Of a DNA stretch of 64,000 nt, positions 52,301 to 60,446 are shown one piece after another; within the stretch, counting starts at the first letter, position 1, and each line of letters starts with the position of its first letter. A program made the position numbers and the translations under genes. The notes beneath the pieces were generated by a model. That model worked only from the letters and a program-made list of their open reading frames with translations, ran no database searches and had not been told where the DNA came from. The stretch is from Nonomuraea angiospora. Its GTDB lineage: Bacteria; Actinomycetota; Actinomycetes; Streptosporangiales; Streptosporangiaceae. The DNA is taken from the NCBI RefSeq assembly GCF_014873145.1, contig NZ_JADBEK010000001.1:8618001-8682000 (forward strand), read 5' to 3'.

Positions 52301-52857
52301 GCGCGCTCCCCGATGAACACCTCGGGCGCCATGTAGCTGGGCGTGCCCGAGACCTCCCCCGTCTTCGTCAGCGACATGTCCATGGTGCGGGCGATGCCGA
52401 AGTCGATCACGCGCGGGCCGTCCGGGCCGAGCAGCACGTTGTCCGGCTTCAGGTCGCGGTGGATGACGCCCGCGTCGTGGATCGCGGTCAGTGCGGTGGC
52501 GATCGCGGTCGCCAGCCGGTGGAGGTCGTCCTCGGTGAACGTACGCCCCTCCATCACGGCCTTGCGCAGGCTCGGCCCCGCCACGTACTCCGAGACGATG
52601 TACGGCTTGCTCGCCTCCAGGTCGGCGGCGAGCACCCGGGCCGTGCAGAACGAGGCCACCCTGCCGGCCGCGGTCGCCTCCTTGGCGAAGCGGTCGCGGC
52701 TGCCGTTGTTGTCCGACGCGTGCAGCACCTTGATGGCGACCCTGTGTCCCTCGGGGTCGTAGGCCTCGTACACGACTCCCTGGCCGCCCGAGCCGAGGCG
52801 TCCGGCGAGCCAGTAATCCCCGATGTGCTGCGGATCCCCCGCGCTCAGTGCGTCCAC
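49363..52857 (-). CDS. Ser/Thr protein kinase with nSTAND1-like linker, TM and WD40 repeats
   Basis: 1164 residues. Kinase domain 12-265: Gly loop LGSGGQGVVY (21-30), Lys43 in AIK, HRDLKPDN (133-140), DFG (152-154), APEV. Region 300-450 has the winged-helix/helical part of nSTAND1 proteins (LTPEERELAAEVFLRMVTVGEDG, FSYVVTTKDTSVALSRPALLRAWPRLRMWVDADRDGL, ERDFLRAG) but no P-loop NTPase part. TM helix about 461-482, then a WD40-like beta-propeller region (525-1164, with ALSHDGRTLVS, LRFGPDGKTLRY, AFSPKGDLLASVTTDGILQVWDV) likely outside the cell. Probably a membrane signalling kinase. No antitoxin-like partner seen. Confidence 0.88.
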   Translation of the reverse strand: MDALSAGDPQHIGDYWLAGRLGSGGQGVVYEAYDPEGHRVAIKVLHASDNNGSRDRFAKEATAAGRVASFCTARVLAADLEASKPYIVSEYVAGPSLRKAVMEGRTFTEDDLHRLATAIATALTAIHDAGVIHRDLKPDNVLLGPDGPRVIDFGIARTMDMSLTKTGEVSGTPSYMAPEVFIGERAGAPADVFAWGAVMVFAATGQDPFKAETLGGMMHQVLSSAPDLRGLPPRLAPLVAAAMAKDPAARPAARDLLLALVSGNAADTKGLLAAGSRSAQGVHGLDQGDPALGTIAEDAYAALTPEERELAAEVFLRMVTVGEDGYESGRRASHEELYGGRPEREAAAVERILRAFSYVVTTKDTSVALSRPALLRAWPRLRMWVDADRDGLAVLGQVSAAARHWADNGRRDGDLLQGSRLEQVLSWAATGRRHVTLTPAERDFLRAGTELTRKRTRRRTLTTIALAGLLVVAMVAGGLAVYQRQQATEQRDILTAKQVATEADRMRTTDPVKAMLLSVAAWRVSPQLETRSSLIASLQQQETAVFRDPPVKGIAHRALSHDGRTLVSVSEAGVNVYDVRTGKRTGGWAGLRLKDETFQEPALNKSGRLLALTIGSELGVWDLASGKQLVRRSLPERGGFSAIWGEHESILTVMYQGEIVYLLDVATGKQFGKTPYTDGSMVPSQPPLVDPTGEHLLLTGGRFDELALPGWTPERRLAPCRIHSDVAAFTPDGKTIACANATIALVDAATGRERKEGDDDWACDICTKSGARLRFSQDGGYLAAFAERELRVWKVAGRKPILTYRAEDELTDLRFGPDGKTLRYLYDNMVISLDLSPRADATHVRKGVAKLSPAGRWVAMEDPDQNRLGLWDLRGRKEVATFPLGEFGAWGFDRTGTRMLIADIKSVRLIDLATREKLWQISTPHTNTNNPGRADFSQDGRTIALTLQPSSQEGSFRLLVLDSASGRVLRTFSSQIDGGPYTPDGRLASTFGRFIDLTAGRPVDAAFDVVRGASALAVSDQGRLAFSAGPAGRIAMWTVQGPDQITPVLRGTTGEIAELAFSPKGDLLASVTTDGILQVWDVNAMRRLGGAFNLHGSQITSLAFSPDDSTLYAADWGSVHEIPIGAERIVQDVCRRAGHTLSPADWAAFLKDVPYRDICPTSQP

Positions 52858-53013
52858 GGCGCGTTAGATGAGGATTCTTCGCCCAAAGTTGTTATCGCCG
52901 ACCGCCTTGCCCCGTCTTGTCGGCGTAACCCGCTCGCCGCCGAGCTCTACGCCTGTCGGGGTGATCGACTGCCGTGATCGGAAGGTCACTCTCCGCTCCA
53001 GCCCTTGCTTCAC

Positions 53014-53030
53014 CTATCGAGATTCGATAG
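53014..53030. promoter_or_regulatory. Inverted repeat upstream of the DUF2975-XRE genes
   Basis: CTATCGA-GAT-TCGATAG (7-bp arms, 3-bp spacer) lies 34 bp before the DUF2975 start. It is a plausible operator for the XRE protein encoded in the same operon. Confidence 0.6.
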
Positions 53031-53063
53031 ATTCTCATCGTAACTCGATGGAAGGGGCGGGTC

Positions 53064-53555
53064 ATGGGGAATCTGGCAGTGCGTGCGCTGCGCGCCGTGC
53101 TCGTGGTGGTGCTCGCCGGCACCGTGTTCGTACAGGCGTTGACGGCGTGGGTGTTGGTCAGCGGGAGCGACCCGGAGGACGGGTCGCTCCCGCTGACCGC
53201 GATGCGCGTGATCACGATCCTGGGCATGGTGTCGGCCCAGGTCGCCCTGGTCAGCGTGTGGCGGCTGGTGGCGATGGTGCGACGCGGGACCGTGTTCTCC
53301 CACGCCGCCTTCCGGTACGTGGACGCCGTGATCGGCGCGATCGTGGCGGCTGCCCTCCTGTGGTTCGCGGTCACGATCCTCAACGCGCCCGGTCAGCGGG
53401 ACGACCCGGGTGTCACCCTCATCATGGGCGGGATCGGCGTGGCCATCCTGGGGGTCGCGCTCATCGTGTTCGTGCTGCGGATGCTGCTCGCCCAGGCCGT
53501 CGCCCGCGACGTCGAAGCGGCGCAGATGCAGGCCGAGCTGGACGAGGTGATCTGA
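53064..53555 (+). CDS. DUF2975 membrane protein
   Basis: 163 residues, four TM helices (about 8-30, 45-68, 88-108, 120-148), DUF2975 pattern with ITILGMVSAQVALVSVWRLVAMVRRGTVFS and FRYVDAVI. Function unknown. Almost always precedes a small XRE gene; here the stop shares one base with the start of the XRE gene. Confidence 0.85.
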   Translation: MGNLAVRALRAVLVVVLAGTVFVQALTAWVLVSGSDPEDGSLPLTAMRVITILGMVSAQVALVSVWRLVAMVRRGTVFSHAAFRYVDAVIGAIVAAALLWFAVTILNAPGQRDDPGVTLIMGGIGVAILGVALIVFVLRMLLAQAVARDVEAAQMQAELDEVI

Positions 53556-53797
53556 TGCCGATCGCCGTCGACATCGACGTGATGCTGGCCAGGCGGAAGA
53601 TGTCCGTGGGCGAGCTCGCGGACCGCGTGGGGATCACGCCCGCCAACCTGGCGGTACTCAAGAACGGCCGCGCCAAGGCGGTGCGCTTCACGACGCTCGC
53701 CGCGCTCTGCGAGGTGCTCCAGTGCCAGCCGGGCGACCTGCTGCGCTGGGAGGCCGAGGACGCCGCGGACGTATCACGTACCCCAGAGCGGGCGTGA
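53555..53797 (+). CDS. Small XRE regulator (YozG type)
   Basis: 80 residues: one helix-turn-helix (MLARRKMSVGELADRVGITPANLAVLKNGRAKAVRFTTLAALCEVL, described as 7-60) plus the conserved CQPGDLLRWE. Cro-like; the DUF2975-YozG pair is a recurrent bicistronic unit. It may bind the palindrome at 53014-53030. Overlaps the DUF2975 stop by one base. Confidence 0.88.
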   Translation: MPIAVDIDVMLARRKMSVGELADRVGITPANLAVLKNGRAKAVRFTTLAALCEVLQCQPGDLLRWEAEDAADVSRTPERA

Positions 53798-53886
53798 CAA
53801 CGCCTGGCGCCACCGGCCTGACACGGTACGTCGACCGAAAGGTGAGCCGGGTCCAGATCATGCGCATTCGGCGGAGTTGTTGGGAA

Positions 53887-54486
53887 TCAGAGTCCGAGCG
53901 GGTGTGTGGAGAGCCAGTCGGCATGAGCGTTCTTCAGGGCGTCCCGTTCTTGGGGACCGGCGAGGATGACGTCGGCACCGCCGTCGTAGGGAAGGTAGAG
54001 GCGTCGCAGGTCGGTGTCCATGATGATGACGCCGGCGCATTCGTCATCGGCGACCGCCCGCAGCAGGGGGTCCAGGATTCGTGACTTCCAGCGCTGCTCG
54101 CTGACGTGTAGGTGCAGGGTTCCGCCGGGATCGGAGTCCTCATCTTCGCGGAGCCTCATCCACGGGCGTGAGCCGGGATTGAGGGCGTGCGGATCGGTGG
54201 AGGACCACACCTCGATGCCTTCGTCGGGGACGAGGCTCATGGTCACGACGTAGACGGGTTGGCCGGCGAACAACTCGGTGAGCACAGTGTTGTAGCGGTT
54301 GAGCAGAATCTCGTATTCAGCGGCGGTGTCGGCGTACCGCTTGGATTCCGGCAGGCTGTGAAAGCGCACCCAGCAGTCCGTAGGGCAGCGGAGTTCATAG
54401 CCGATGGGCGGACTGTCCGGCCAACGCGACCACCACAATGCTGACAGCTCAGGTAAGGCAGGGGTCGGGAGTTCCCGGTAAGGCAT
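53887..54486 (-). CDS. DUF3885-like protein
   Basis: 199 residues from the ATG at 54486. The segment SPPIGYELRCPTDCWVRFHSLPESKRYADTAAEYEILLNRYNTVLTELFAGQPVYVVTMSLV, read in pieces, resembles DUF3885 (GIRFEL..., YF..A...LFE.LF...D..YLV). The C-terminus reads as an alpha/beta part with IIMDTDLRRLYLPYDGGADVILAG. DUF3885 proteins include candidate immunity-like proteins in polymorphic toxin regions. Divergent from the SUKH-type gene. Confidence 0.6.
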   Translation of the reverse strand: MPYRELPTPALPELSALWWSRWPDSPPIGYELRCPTDCWVRFHSLPESKRYADTAAEYEILLNRYNTVLTELFAGQPVYVVTMSLVPDEGIEVWSSTDPHALNPGSRPWMRLREDEDSDPGGTLHLHVSEQRWKSRILDPLLRAVADDECAGVIIMDTDLRRLYLPYDGGADVILAGPQERDALKNAHADWLSTHPLGL

Positions 54487-54655
54487 CTGGCCAGAGTAAC
54501 GCCGGCGGCCGCCGATGAATGCCCCCGCGGCCAGGTCACCGCGCTCCAGGCCGACCGGCCGATGCGGATGCGGATGCGGATCGAGCACCACCTCACTCGA
54601 ACTGGCCCGCAATACATCGGCGGAATTGTCGGAAGTGATGGCTAAGGTCGCGGCC

Positions 54656-55225
54656 ATGGCTTCGTCGCCCCGTTACCCCTGGCTGGACCGTCTCCGCGCC
54701 GTGAACGACAGCGCTCAGGAGTACTTCGCGCAGTTCAGGGCTTCTCTTCCGCCCCACCAGGCGCAGTTCGACGATGGATTCGGCCGTGCTTCCTGGCTCG
54801 GCGCACCAGGGGCCGCGCAGGCCGAGATCGAGCAGCTTGAGGAACGTCTCGGCATGCGGCTGCCGCCGAGTTACCGGGAGTTTCTCCAGGTCACCAATGG
54901 CTGGGATGAGTACAGCCACGCGACTCTCCGGTTGCTGACGACAGCCGAGGTCGGCTGGACCCGTGACGTTGACCCGGAGCTCGGCCAGATCTGGGATGAG
55001 CTGGACGGCCCTTCCGGACCGCAGGGGCGGGAGTCCGTGTCGGACAGCCTGTTCATCGCCGAGTACATCGAGGGGCAGGTCTATCTTCTCAACCCGTACG
55101 TGGTCGGGCCGGATGGCGAATGGGAGGCCTGGGATTTCGCGACGTGGCATCCGGGGGAGTTGCGGTTCAGATCGTTCTGGGATCTCATGGAGCGGGAATT
55201 CAGCCAGTACTTATCGGGGCGTTGA
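54656..55225 (+). CDS. SUKH (SMI1/KNR4) domain protein
   Basis: 189 residues from the ATG at 54656 (an ATG at 54638 is possible). IEQLEERLGMRLPPSYREFLQVTNGWDEYS is the SMI1/KNR4 core. The end has SFWDLMEREFSQYLSG. SUKH proteins often protect against polymorphic toxins, but no toxin or secretion gene is seen in the window, so it may be an orphan immunity gene. Confidence 0.85.
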   Translation: MASSPRYPWLDRLRAVNDSAQEYFAQFRASLPPHQAQFDDGFGRASWLGAPGAAQAEIEQLEERLGMRLPPSYREFLQVTNGWDEYSHATLRLLTTAEVGWTRDVDPELGQIWDELDGPSGPQGRESVSDSLFIAEYIEGQVYLLNPYVVGPDGEWEAWDFATWHPGELRFRSFWDLMEREFSQYLSGR

Positions 55226-55382
55226 CGTGCCTCCATCGAGCCGTTTCCCGTGCAGGTGGTGCGGGTGGCCGGCCATTCCTGCCGGAGCCGCTCTTCTCGC
55301 GCGGAGCGGAAGACGCTACGCTGATCACGATGAATACCTCCTACATCAGATTGGGGGCCCCGTTCACGCAAGGTGAGTGCTG

Positions 55383-56672
55383 ATGCCGCACTCGACCTCG
55401 AACGAGGATCCCCGCCTTACTCTCTGGCTGCGCGTGCGCGAGTTCGCCGTGCCGCCCTCCATGATCGAGTCAGCGACCGCCCGCCGTACCACCGGAGATT
55501 GGGCAGCAGCGTGTGCGGCAGCACACGTGGACGTCGATCTCAACCTGCGCCACATAGCGCGCCTCCACGGCCAGGAACTGGCCACCCACCTCCGCACCGA
55601 CCTCCGCCATCTGGCACCTGACCTGCTGCGCTGGCACATGCCGAGGATCGCCCCCAACGGTCTGATACGTCCGGGCCTGACCTTCTCGCTGGCCCGGTAC
55701 CGCGAGGGCGACGACACGGTTCACCTCGTGGCCAGAACCCCGCCGGCCTGGGCGGATGCCGGTCAGCGGATCAGCCTGGCGCTCTGGGACGGCTCCCGGT
55801 CCGGGCCGCATCCGCACCCCCATCCCCATCCGAACCGACGCTTCCGCCTCGACCTGCATCGCCACTTGTGGGATGCGCGCAGGGCCGGTGAGCTGCGTAC
55901 ACGTTCCGAGACGGCGCCGCACGCACGGGGCTGGGCCGTCGATCGGTGGCCGGCCGAGGCCCGGTTGCTGCTCGGCGCCGAGGGGCAGGACGCGGGTACG
56001 GTCGCCGTCCGCGTCGGCGGGCGGCGACAGCTGCTCCTCGACGTGGGCGCGTCCCAGGTCGGCGACGAAGGCCCCGCGCCGCCGCCGATCTTGCCTGATG
56101 CGGCGACCTGGGTGCTGCCCGACCTGGCGTTGCTGCGTGCCGGGCTGATCGAGGCCGGCAGGCTGCACCCGCTCGTCGCGGCGGCGCTCGTACCAGGGCA
56201 TTCGCCGGACGCCAAGCCATCCGGCCACCAGGGCGAGAACGGGCCGCGCATGGTCGAGTGCCGCGGCGCCTGGCACAGGATCGCGCTCGTGAACGGCGTG
56301 CTGGTCGCCCTCGATCACGACCCGGCCGAGATCCGGCGCGAGAAGCTGCTGGCCGAGTTGACCGGCACCCCGTTGCCCTGTTTGCGGCTGATCGAGGAGG
56401 CCCACCGTTCCCCGGAGTGCCTCCTCGACGTCCGCGCGCGGCTGGAGCACGGCGACGCCGCCGGTGCTCAGGCCACCCTCGACGGTCTCCTCGGACCTGG
56501 TGCGCGGCTGCCCGAGGGCGCGCTGCGCGACGTGCTCGAGGAGGCGGCGCTGCGGCGGATCGACCACGGGCTGTTCCGCGCCGGGCTCGGGCCGGAGCCG
56601 GGGCCGGCCGAGCGACCGGACCGCCGCTCCCGTAAAGGCCGGGCGCGCCCGCGCCACGCCACACACCGCTGA
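55383..56672 (+). CDS. Uncharacterised protein of the MoxR/HExxH-vWA operon
   Basis: About 429 residues from the ATG at 55383 (GTG at 55377 also possible) behind AAGGTGAG. No family is recognised. N-terminal half helical (VDVDLNLRHIARLHGQELATHLRTDLRHLAPDLL, seen as residues 45-80), with an HPHPHPHP run near 140-150, and a C-terminal half with DHDPAEIRREKLLAELTGTPLPCLRLIEEAHRS. Basic tail (RRSRKGRARPRHATHR). It lies 30 bp before the MoxR gene and presumably works with it. Confidence 0.7.
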   Translation: MPHSTSNEDPRLTLWLRVREFAVPPSMIESATARRTTGDWAAACAAAHVDVDLNLRHIARLHGQELATHLRTDLRHLAPDLLRWHMPRIAPNGLIRPGLTFSLARYREGDDTVHLVARTPPAWADAGQRISLALWDGSRSGPHPHPHPHPNRRFRLDLHRHLWDARRAGELRTRSETAPHARGWAVDRWPAEARLLLGAEGQDAGTVAVRVGGRRQLLLDVGASQVGDEGPAPPPILPDAATWVLPDLALLRAGLIEAGRLHPLVAAALVPGHSPDAKPSGHQGENGPRMVECRGAWHRIALVNGVLVALDHDPAEIRREKLLAELTGTPLPCLRLIEEAHRSPECLLDVRARLEHGDAAGAQATLDGLLGPGARLPEGALRDVLEEAALRRIDHGLFRAGLGPEPGPAERPDRRSRKGRARPRHATHR

Positions 56673-56702
56673 CTCTTTCCTAGACCTCCAAGGTGATTCA
56701 TC

Positions 56703-57911
56703 ATGCTTTCGTCCGTTCACGCCTCGCGCCTTGAAGTCGCCGGCGATCTGCTGTCCCTGCTCCGCGACACCACCACGGAGCCACGTACCGACACGCAGTT
56801 GGAGGCCCTGACCCTGGCCGTGGCGGCCGACCTGCCCGTCCTGCTGTGGGGGGAGCCGGGGATCGGCAAGACCGCGGCGCTGCAGCAACTCGCCGAGGCG
56901 CTCGACCTGCCGCTCACGACGGTGATCGCGAGCGTGCACGAGCCGTCCGACTTCTCCGGCCTGCCGGTGGTCGGTGACGACCCTGCCGCGCAGGGCGTCC
57001 CGATGGCGCCGCCGGACTGGGCCGTACGCCTGGCTCGCGGGGGCCGGGGACTGCTCTTCCTGGACGAGCTGTCCACGGCGCCGCCCGCCGTACAGGCCGC
57101 CCTGCTCCGCCTGGTCCTGGAACGGCGGGTCGGGGCCCTGCGGCTCCCGGCAGGTGTCCGGATCGTGGCGGCGGCCAACCCGCGTTCCTCCGCCGCTGAT
57201 GGCTGGGAGCTGAGCCCGCCGCTCGCGAACCGGTTCGTCCACCTGCAATGGCGTCACGATCACGATGTCGTCGTACGCGGCCTCGGCGGGACCTGGCCGC
57301 GCGCGAGCCTGCCGTGGCTCGACCCGGAGCGGCTGCCCGAGGCGGTGACGTTCGCCCGGCGCGCGGTGTGCGGGCTGCTCACCGCCCGCCCCGATCTCGT
57401 CCACCGGCTGCCGAACAACGAGGCACACCGGGGCGGCCCGTGGCCCTCACCTCGCAGCTGGGAGATGGCGTTGTGCCTGACCGCCTTCGCCACCGCGGCC
57501 GACGCGTCCAAGGACGCGCTGTCCATGCTGGTCAGGGGCACGGTGGGGGACGGGCCTGGGCTGGAGCTGCTTGCCGCCATGGATCGGATGGACCTCCCCG
57601 ACCCCGAGGCGCTGCTGGCCGACCCGGCGACGGCCGAGCTGCCCCAGCGGGGTGACCTGCGCCAGGCCGTACTCGACGGTGTGGTCGCGGCCGTGCGGAA
57701 GCGGCCGGAGAAGGAGCGGTGGGACGCGGCATGGGCGCTGCTGGTGCGAGCGCTGGAGACCGGCGCCCCGGACCTGGTGGTCGTGCCCGCCTCCACGCTC
57801 GCCGCGCTGCGCCGCCCGGACTGGAAGGTCCCGGCCGCGATCGAGCGGCTCGCCGGGGTGGTCTCCTTGGGCAGGAAGGCGGATGAGGTCGCGGCGCGGG
57901 TGGCGGGCTGA
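56703..57911 (+). CDS. MoxR-family AAA ATPase
   Basis: 402 residues. Walker A GEPGIGKT (50-57), Walker B LLFLDELS (117-124), Sensor-1 AAANPR, arginine finger region LANRFV. VHEPSDFSGLPVV is a MoxR-type pore-loop region. MoxR ATPases remodel proteins together with vWA partners. TGA and the next ATG share one base (57911), so the vWA protein is translationally coupled. 30 bp after the uncharacterised gene. Confidence 0.92.
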   Translation: MLSSVHASRLEVAGDLLSLLRDTTTEPRTDTQLEALTLAVAADLPVLLWGEPGIGKTAALQQLAEALDLPLTTVIASVHEPSDFSGLPVVGDDPAAQGVPMAPPDWAVRLARGGRGLLFLDELSTAPPAVQAALLRLVLERRVGALRLPAGVRIVAAANPRSSAADGWELSPPLANRFVHLQWRHDHDVVVRGLGGTWPRASLPWLDPERLPEAVTFARRAVCGLLTARPDLVHRLPNNEAHRGGPWPSPRSWEMALCLTAFATAADASKDALSMLVRGTVGDGPGLELLAAMDRMDLPDPEALLADPATAELPQRGDLRQAVLDGVVAAVRKRPEKERWDAAWALLVRALETGAPDLVVVPASTLAALRRPDWKVPAAIERLAGVVSLGRKADEVAARVAG

Positions 57912-59119
57912 TGGACCTCGAGAAGCTCTTCACCGCCCGGCTGTACGCCGCGCGGGCCCGGCCCTATCTGGCGACGGCGCTGTTCGCGCTGCACCCGGTG
58001 GAGTCGCGGTACGTGCCCACGATGGCCGTGGACCGGCACTGGCGATGTTATGTCTCACCGGCGTTCGTCGCACGAACCCCTGTCGAGGAGCTGGCGAGCG
58101 TGTGGGTGCACGAGGTCTCCCACCTGCTGCGCGACCATCACGGCCGCAGCGACCGGGTCGCCCGGCAGCAGGAGCTGACGGGACGGGGAGAGCGGCTGCG
58201 GATGAACATCGCCGCCGACTTCGAGATCAACGACGACGTGTACGGTGACGGGCTGGCCTGGCCTGATGGCGCCGTCCAACCGAAGATGCTGGGGCTGCGC
58301 GAAGGCGAGCTCATGGAGGACTATCTGCGCCAGTTCCGGCTCGGGCCGTACATGCAGGATCTGGTCTGGCTGGACTGCGGCAGCGGCGCCGACGGACTCG
58401 AGCGGGAGTGGGATCTCGGGCCGGAGGGCGCGAACGGGCTCAGTGACCACGAGCGGGAGGCGGTCCGGTTCCGGGTGGCGCAGGGCATAAACGCCCATCC
58501 GGGGAACGTGCCGAAGGGATGGCGACGGTGGGCGGAGGAGGCCTTCCACCCGCCGCAGCCGTGGCGGGAACTGCTCGGCACGGCCATCCGCTCGGCGGTG
58601 TCAGGACCCGGCGTGGGCGAGGACTACACCTACGGCAGGCCGCCGCGGCGCTCGGCCGGCCTGCCCGGCGTCATCCTGCCGAGCCTGCGGCGCAGGCCGC
58701 CGCGGATCAGCGTGGTCATCGACACCTCCGCGTCGGTCAGCGACGCCGAGCTGGGGAGCGCGTTGCTGGAGGTCGCCGCGATCGTCCGCGCCGTGGGCGG
58801 CCGGCGCGACCTGGTCAGCGTCCTGTCCTGCGACGCGGCGGCCCGGGTCGCGCAACCGCTGTGCCGGGCCGAAGGGATGACGCTGGTGGGCGGCGGCGGC
58901 ACGGACCTGCGTGCGGGCATCGCCAAGGCGCTGCGGGCGAGCCCGCGGCCGAACGTCATCGTGGTCCTGACCGACGGACAGACCCCGTGGCCGCGGGAAC
59001 GGCCGGCGTCCCGCATGGTGGTGGGGCTGTTCTCCCGGCCCAAGCGGTCGTACGAGAGCGATCCCGACTACGTGCCGGACACGCCGCCTTCATGGGCACG
59101 GACGGTCGAGATCGGCTAG
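57911..59119 (+). CDS. DUF2201-type protein: HExxH metallopeptidase-like region plus vWA domain
   Basis: 402 residues. Residues 50-170 form a putative zinc peptidase region with HEVSH (67-71) followed by RDHHGRSDRV and NIAADFEIND (third ligand region). Residues 255-390 form a vWA domain with MIDAS DTSAS (271-275), GGGGTDLR and LTDGQTPWP. Such DUF2201 proteins pair with a MoxR ATPase; the biological role is not established. Likely cytosolic, as no signal or TM is seen. Last gene of the operon. Confidence 0.9.
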   Translation: MDLEKLFTARLYAARARPYLATALFALHPVESRYVPTMAVDRHWRCYVSPAFVARTPVEELASVWVHEVSHLLRDHHGRSDRVARQQELTGRGERLRMNIAADFEINDDVYGDGLAWPDGAVQPKMLGLREGELMEDYLRQFRLGPYMQDLVWLDCGSGADGLEREWDLGPEGANGLSDHEREAVRFRVAQGINAHPGNVPKGWRRWAEEAFHPPQPWRELLGTAIRSAVSGPGVGEDYTYGRPPRRSAGLPGVILPSLRRRPPRISVVIDTSASVSDAELGSALLEVAAIVRAVGGRRDLVSVLSCDAAARVAQPLCRAEGMTLVGGGGTDLRAGIAKALRASPRPNVIVVLTDGQTPWPRERPASRMVVGLFSRPKRSYESDPDYVPDTPPSWARTVEIG

Positions 59120-59199
59120 GCAGGCCGGCCTTGGTGGTCCTACGGCCCGGGCGCCACCGAGCTACGCGGGCCCCGTCGGCGGTCCCTTCTTGGCGCGGG

Positions 59200-60027
59200 T
59201 CAGAAGGGGCCGCTCTCCGGATAGCCGGCCTTTATGACGGCCTTGCGGGTCTTCGGGTCGAGCTTCTTCTCGCTGATGACCTTGCCGGCCGCCGGTGCGG
59301 CGATCTTCACCTTGGCGCCCCAGCCCGAATACCTGGTATCGGTGTGGAAGGCCATCTGGTCATAGGCTGAGGTGTCGTCATCCGGGTAGGTCGTCGTGTC
59401 GACGACCGAGCGGGTGAGCAGGTTGCGTGCATCGAAGTACAGGTGAAACTCGACGTCGCCTTCCCCGGCGGACTTGTCGTGCCGGAAGTCGGCGAGTGTG
59501 GCGGTGCCCTTATAGTGGCCGGTCGCTACTTCTGACGCATTGTCCACCATGAACTGCAGTTCTGCCGGAGTGACGCCGCTGTTGAGCAGGGTGTTTTCGC
59601 GCGCGCTGGTCTTCGACCGGATCCAGGAAAGACCGGAAGGCAGCGCCTTGGCGATGCCGGCGTTGGTCACGTAGGCGTTTCTGCCCTCGGCGATGACGCG
59701 GTAGGGAGAGTTGGACTCTTTCTGGCGTGAGGACATGCGAACACGCAGGTCAGCAGCCGCTACGTTGCCTTTGCCGAAAGCCAGGGTGCCGGCCGTGTGG
59801 GTGTTCACCTGTACCTGCATTGCCTGGTCGTCGGCGGTGAAATCGAGAGTGATGCCGCTTGATTCGGTGATCTTCACGCCTTTGCCCGGGACCAGTTGGG
59901 CTTTCAGGGCTTTCACCGGGTTCACCGGGGCGGCCTGCACGGATGCGACAGAGGCCGCCTGAGCGGGTACGGCCACCGTGCACACGGTCGCGGCCGTTGC
60001 CGCGAGGCCTGCGAAGAAGAGTTTCAT
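59200..60027 (-). CDS. Exported LppX/LprG-like protein
   Basis: 275 residues from the ATG at 60027 behind CAAGGAAACC. Cleavable signal peptide (ATAATVCTVAVPAQA, then ASVAS) without a lipobox Cys. Beta-rich body with phrases such as KITESSGITLDFTADDQAMQVQV, LLNSGVTPAELQFMVDNAS and GTATLADFR, and EFHLYFDARNLLTRSV, as in LppX_LprAFG-type or actinomycete DUF proteins that bind lipids. Ends KAVIKAGYPESGPF. Confidence 0.7.
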   Translation of the reverse strand: MKLFFAGLAATAATVCTVAVPAQAASVASVQAAPVNPVKALKAQLVPGKGVKITESSGITLDFTADDQAMQVQVNTHTAGTLAFGKGNVAAADLRVRMSSRQKESNSPYRVIAEGRNAYVTNAGIAKALPSGLSWIRSKTSARENTLLNSGVTPAELQFMVDNASEVATGHYKGTATLADFRHDKSAGEGDVEFHLYFDARNLLTRSVVDTTTYPDDDTSAYDQMAFHTDTRYSGWGAKVKIAAPAAGKVISEKKLDPKTRKAVIKAGYPESGPF

Positions 60028-60202
60028 CGGTTTCCTTGCTCGGGGGATATAGCAGGGAAAAGAGTAAGAGGGTGGTGTTGGCGAGATAAGGGATTTCTTA
60101 TAACAATCTGTGCATCCCCGTGGTGACAGTTCCCGATGAAGGCGGGCGGGATACTCCTTGCGCCGCTCTCGTATTTTCCGCCGCCTCCTCGCTTTGCGGC
60201 TT

Positions 60203-60446
60203 TCAGACCTGGGCCAGGCCGCCGTCGACGAAAAGCTCGGCGCCGGTGGTGAACGAGCCCTGGTCGCAGGCCAAGAAGACCGCCGCGGCGGCGACCTCGT
60301 CGGGATCGCCCATGCGGCCAAGGGGGATTGGCCCGGCGAAGGCCGCCTTCATTCGCCGCTGGGCATCCAGGTCCTCGCCGATCAGACCATCCGTGCCTGG
60401 CGTCTGGATATAGCCGGGAGCGATGGCGTTGACCCGGATCCGGAGG
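60203..60446 (-). pseudogene. SDR C-terminal fragment
   Basis: On the minus strand the frame reads GLRIRVNAIAPGYIQTPGTDG, GRMGDPDEVAAAAVFLACDQ and GSFTTGAELFVDGGLAQV then TGA at 60203, the C-terminal half of a classical SDR. The N-terminus with the cofactor motif and active site is missing; at about 60446 the sequence changes frame into a piece of an FAD-linked oxidase. No start codon serves it. Confidence 0.8.
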
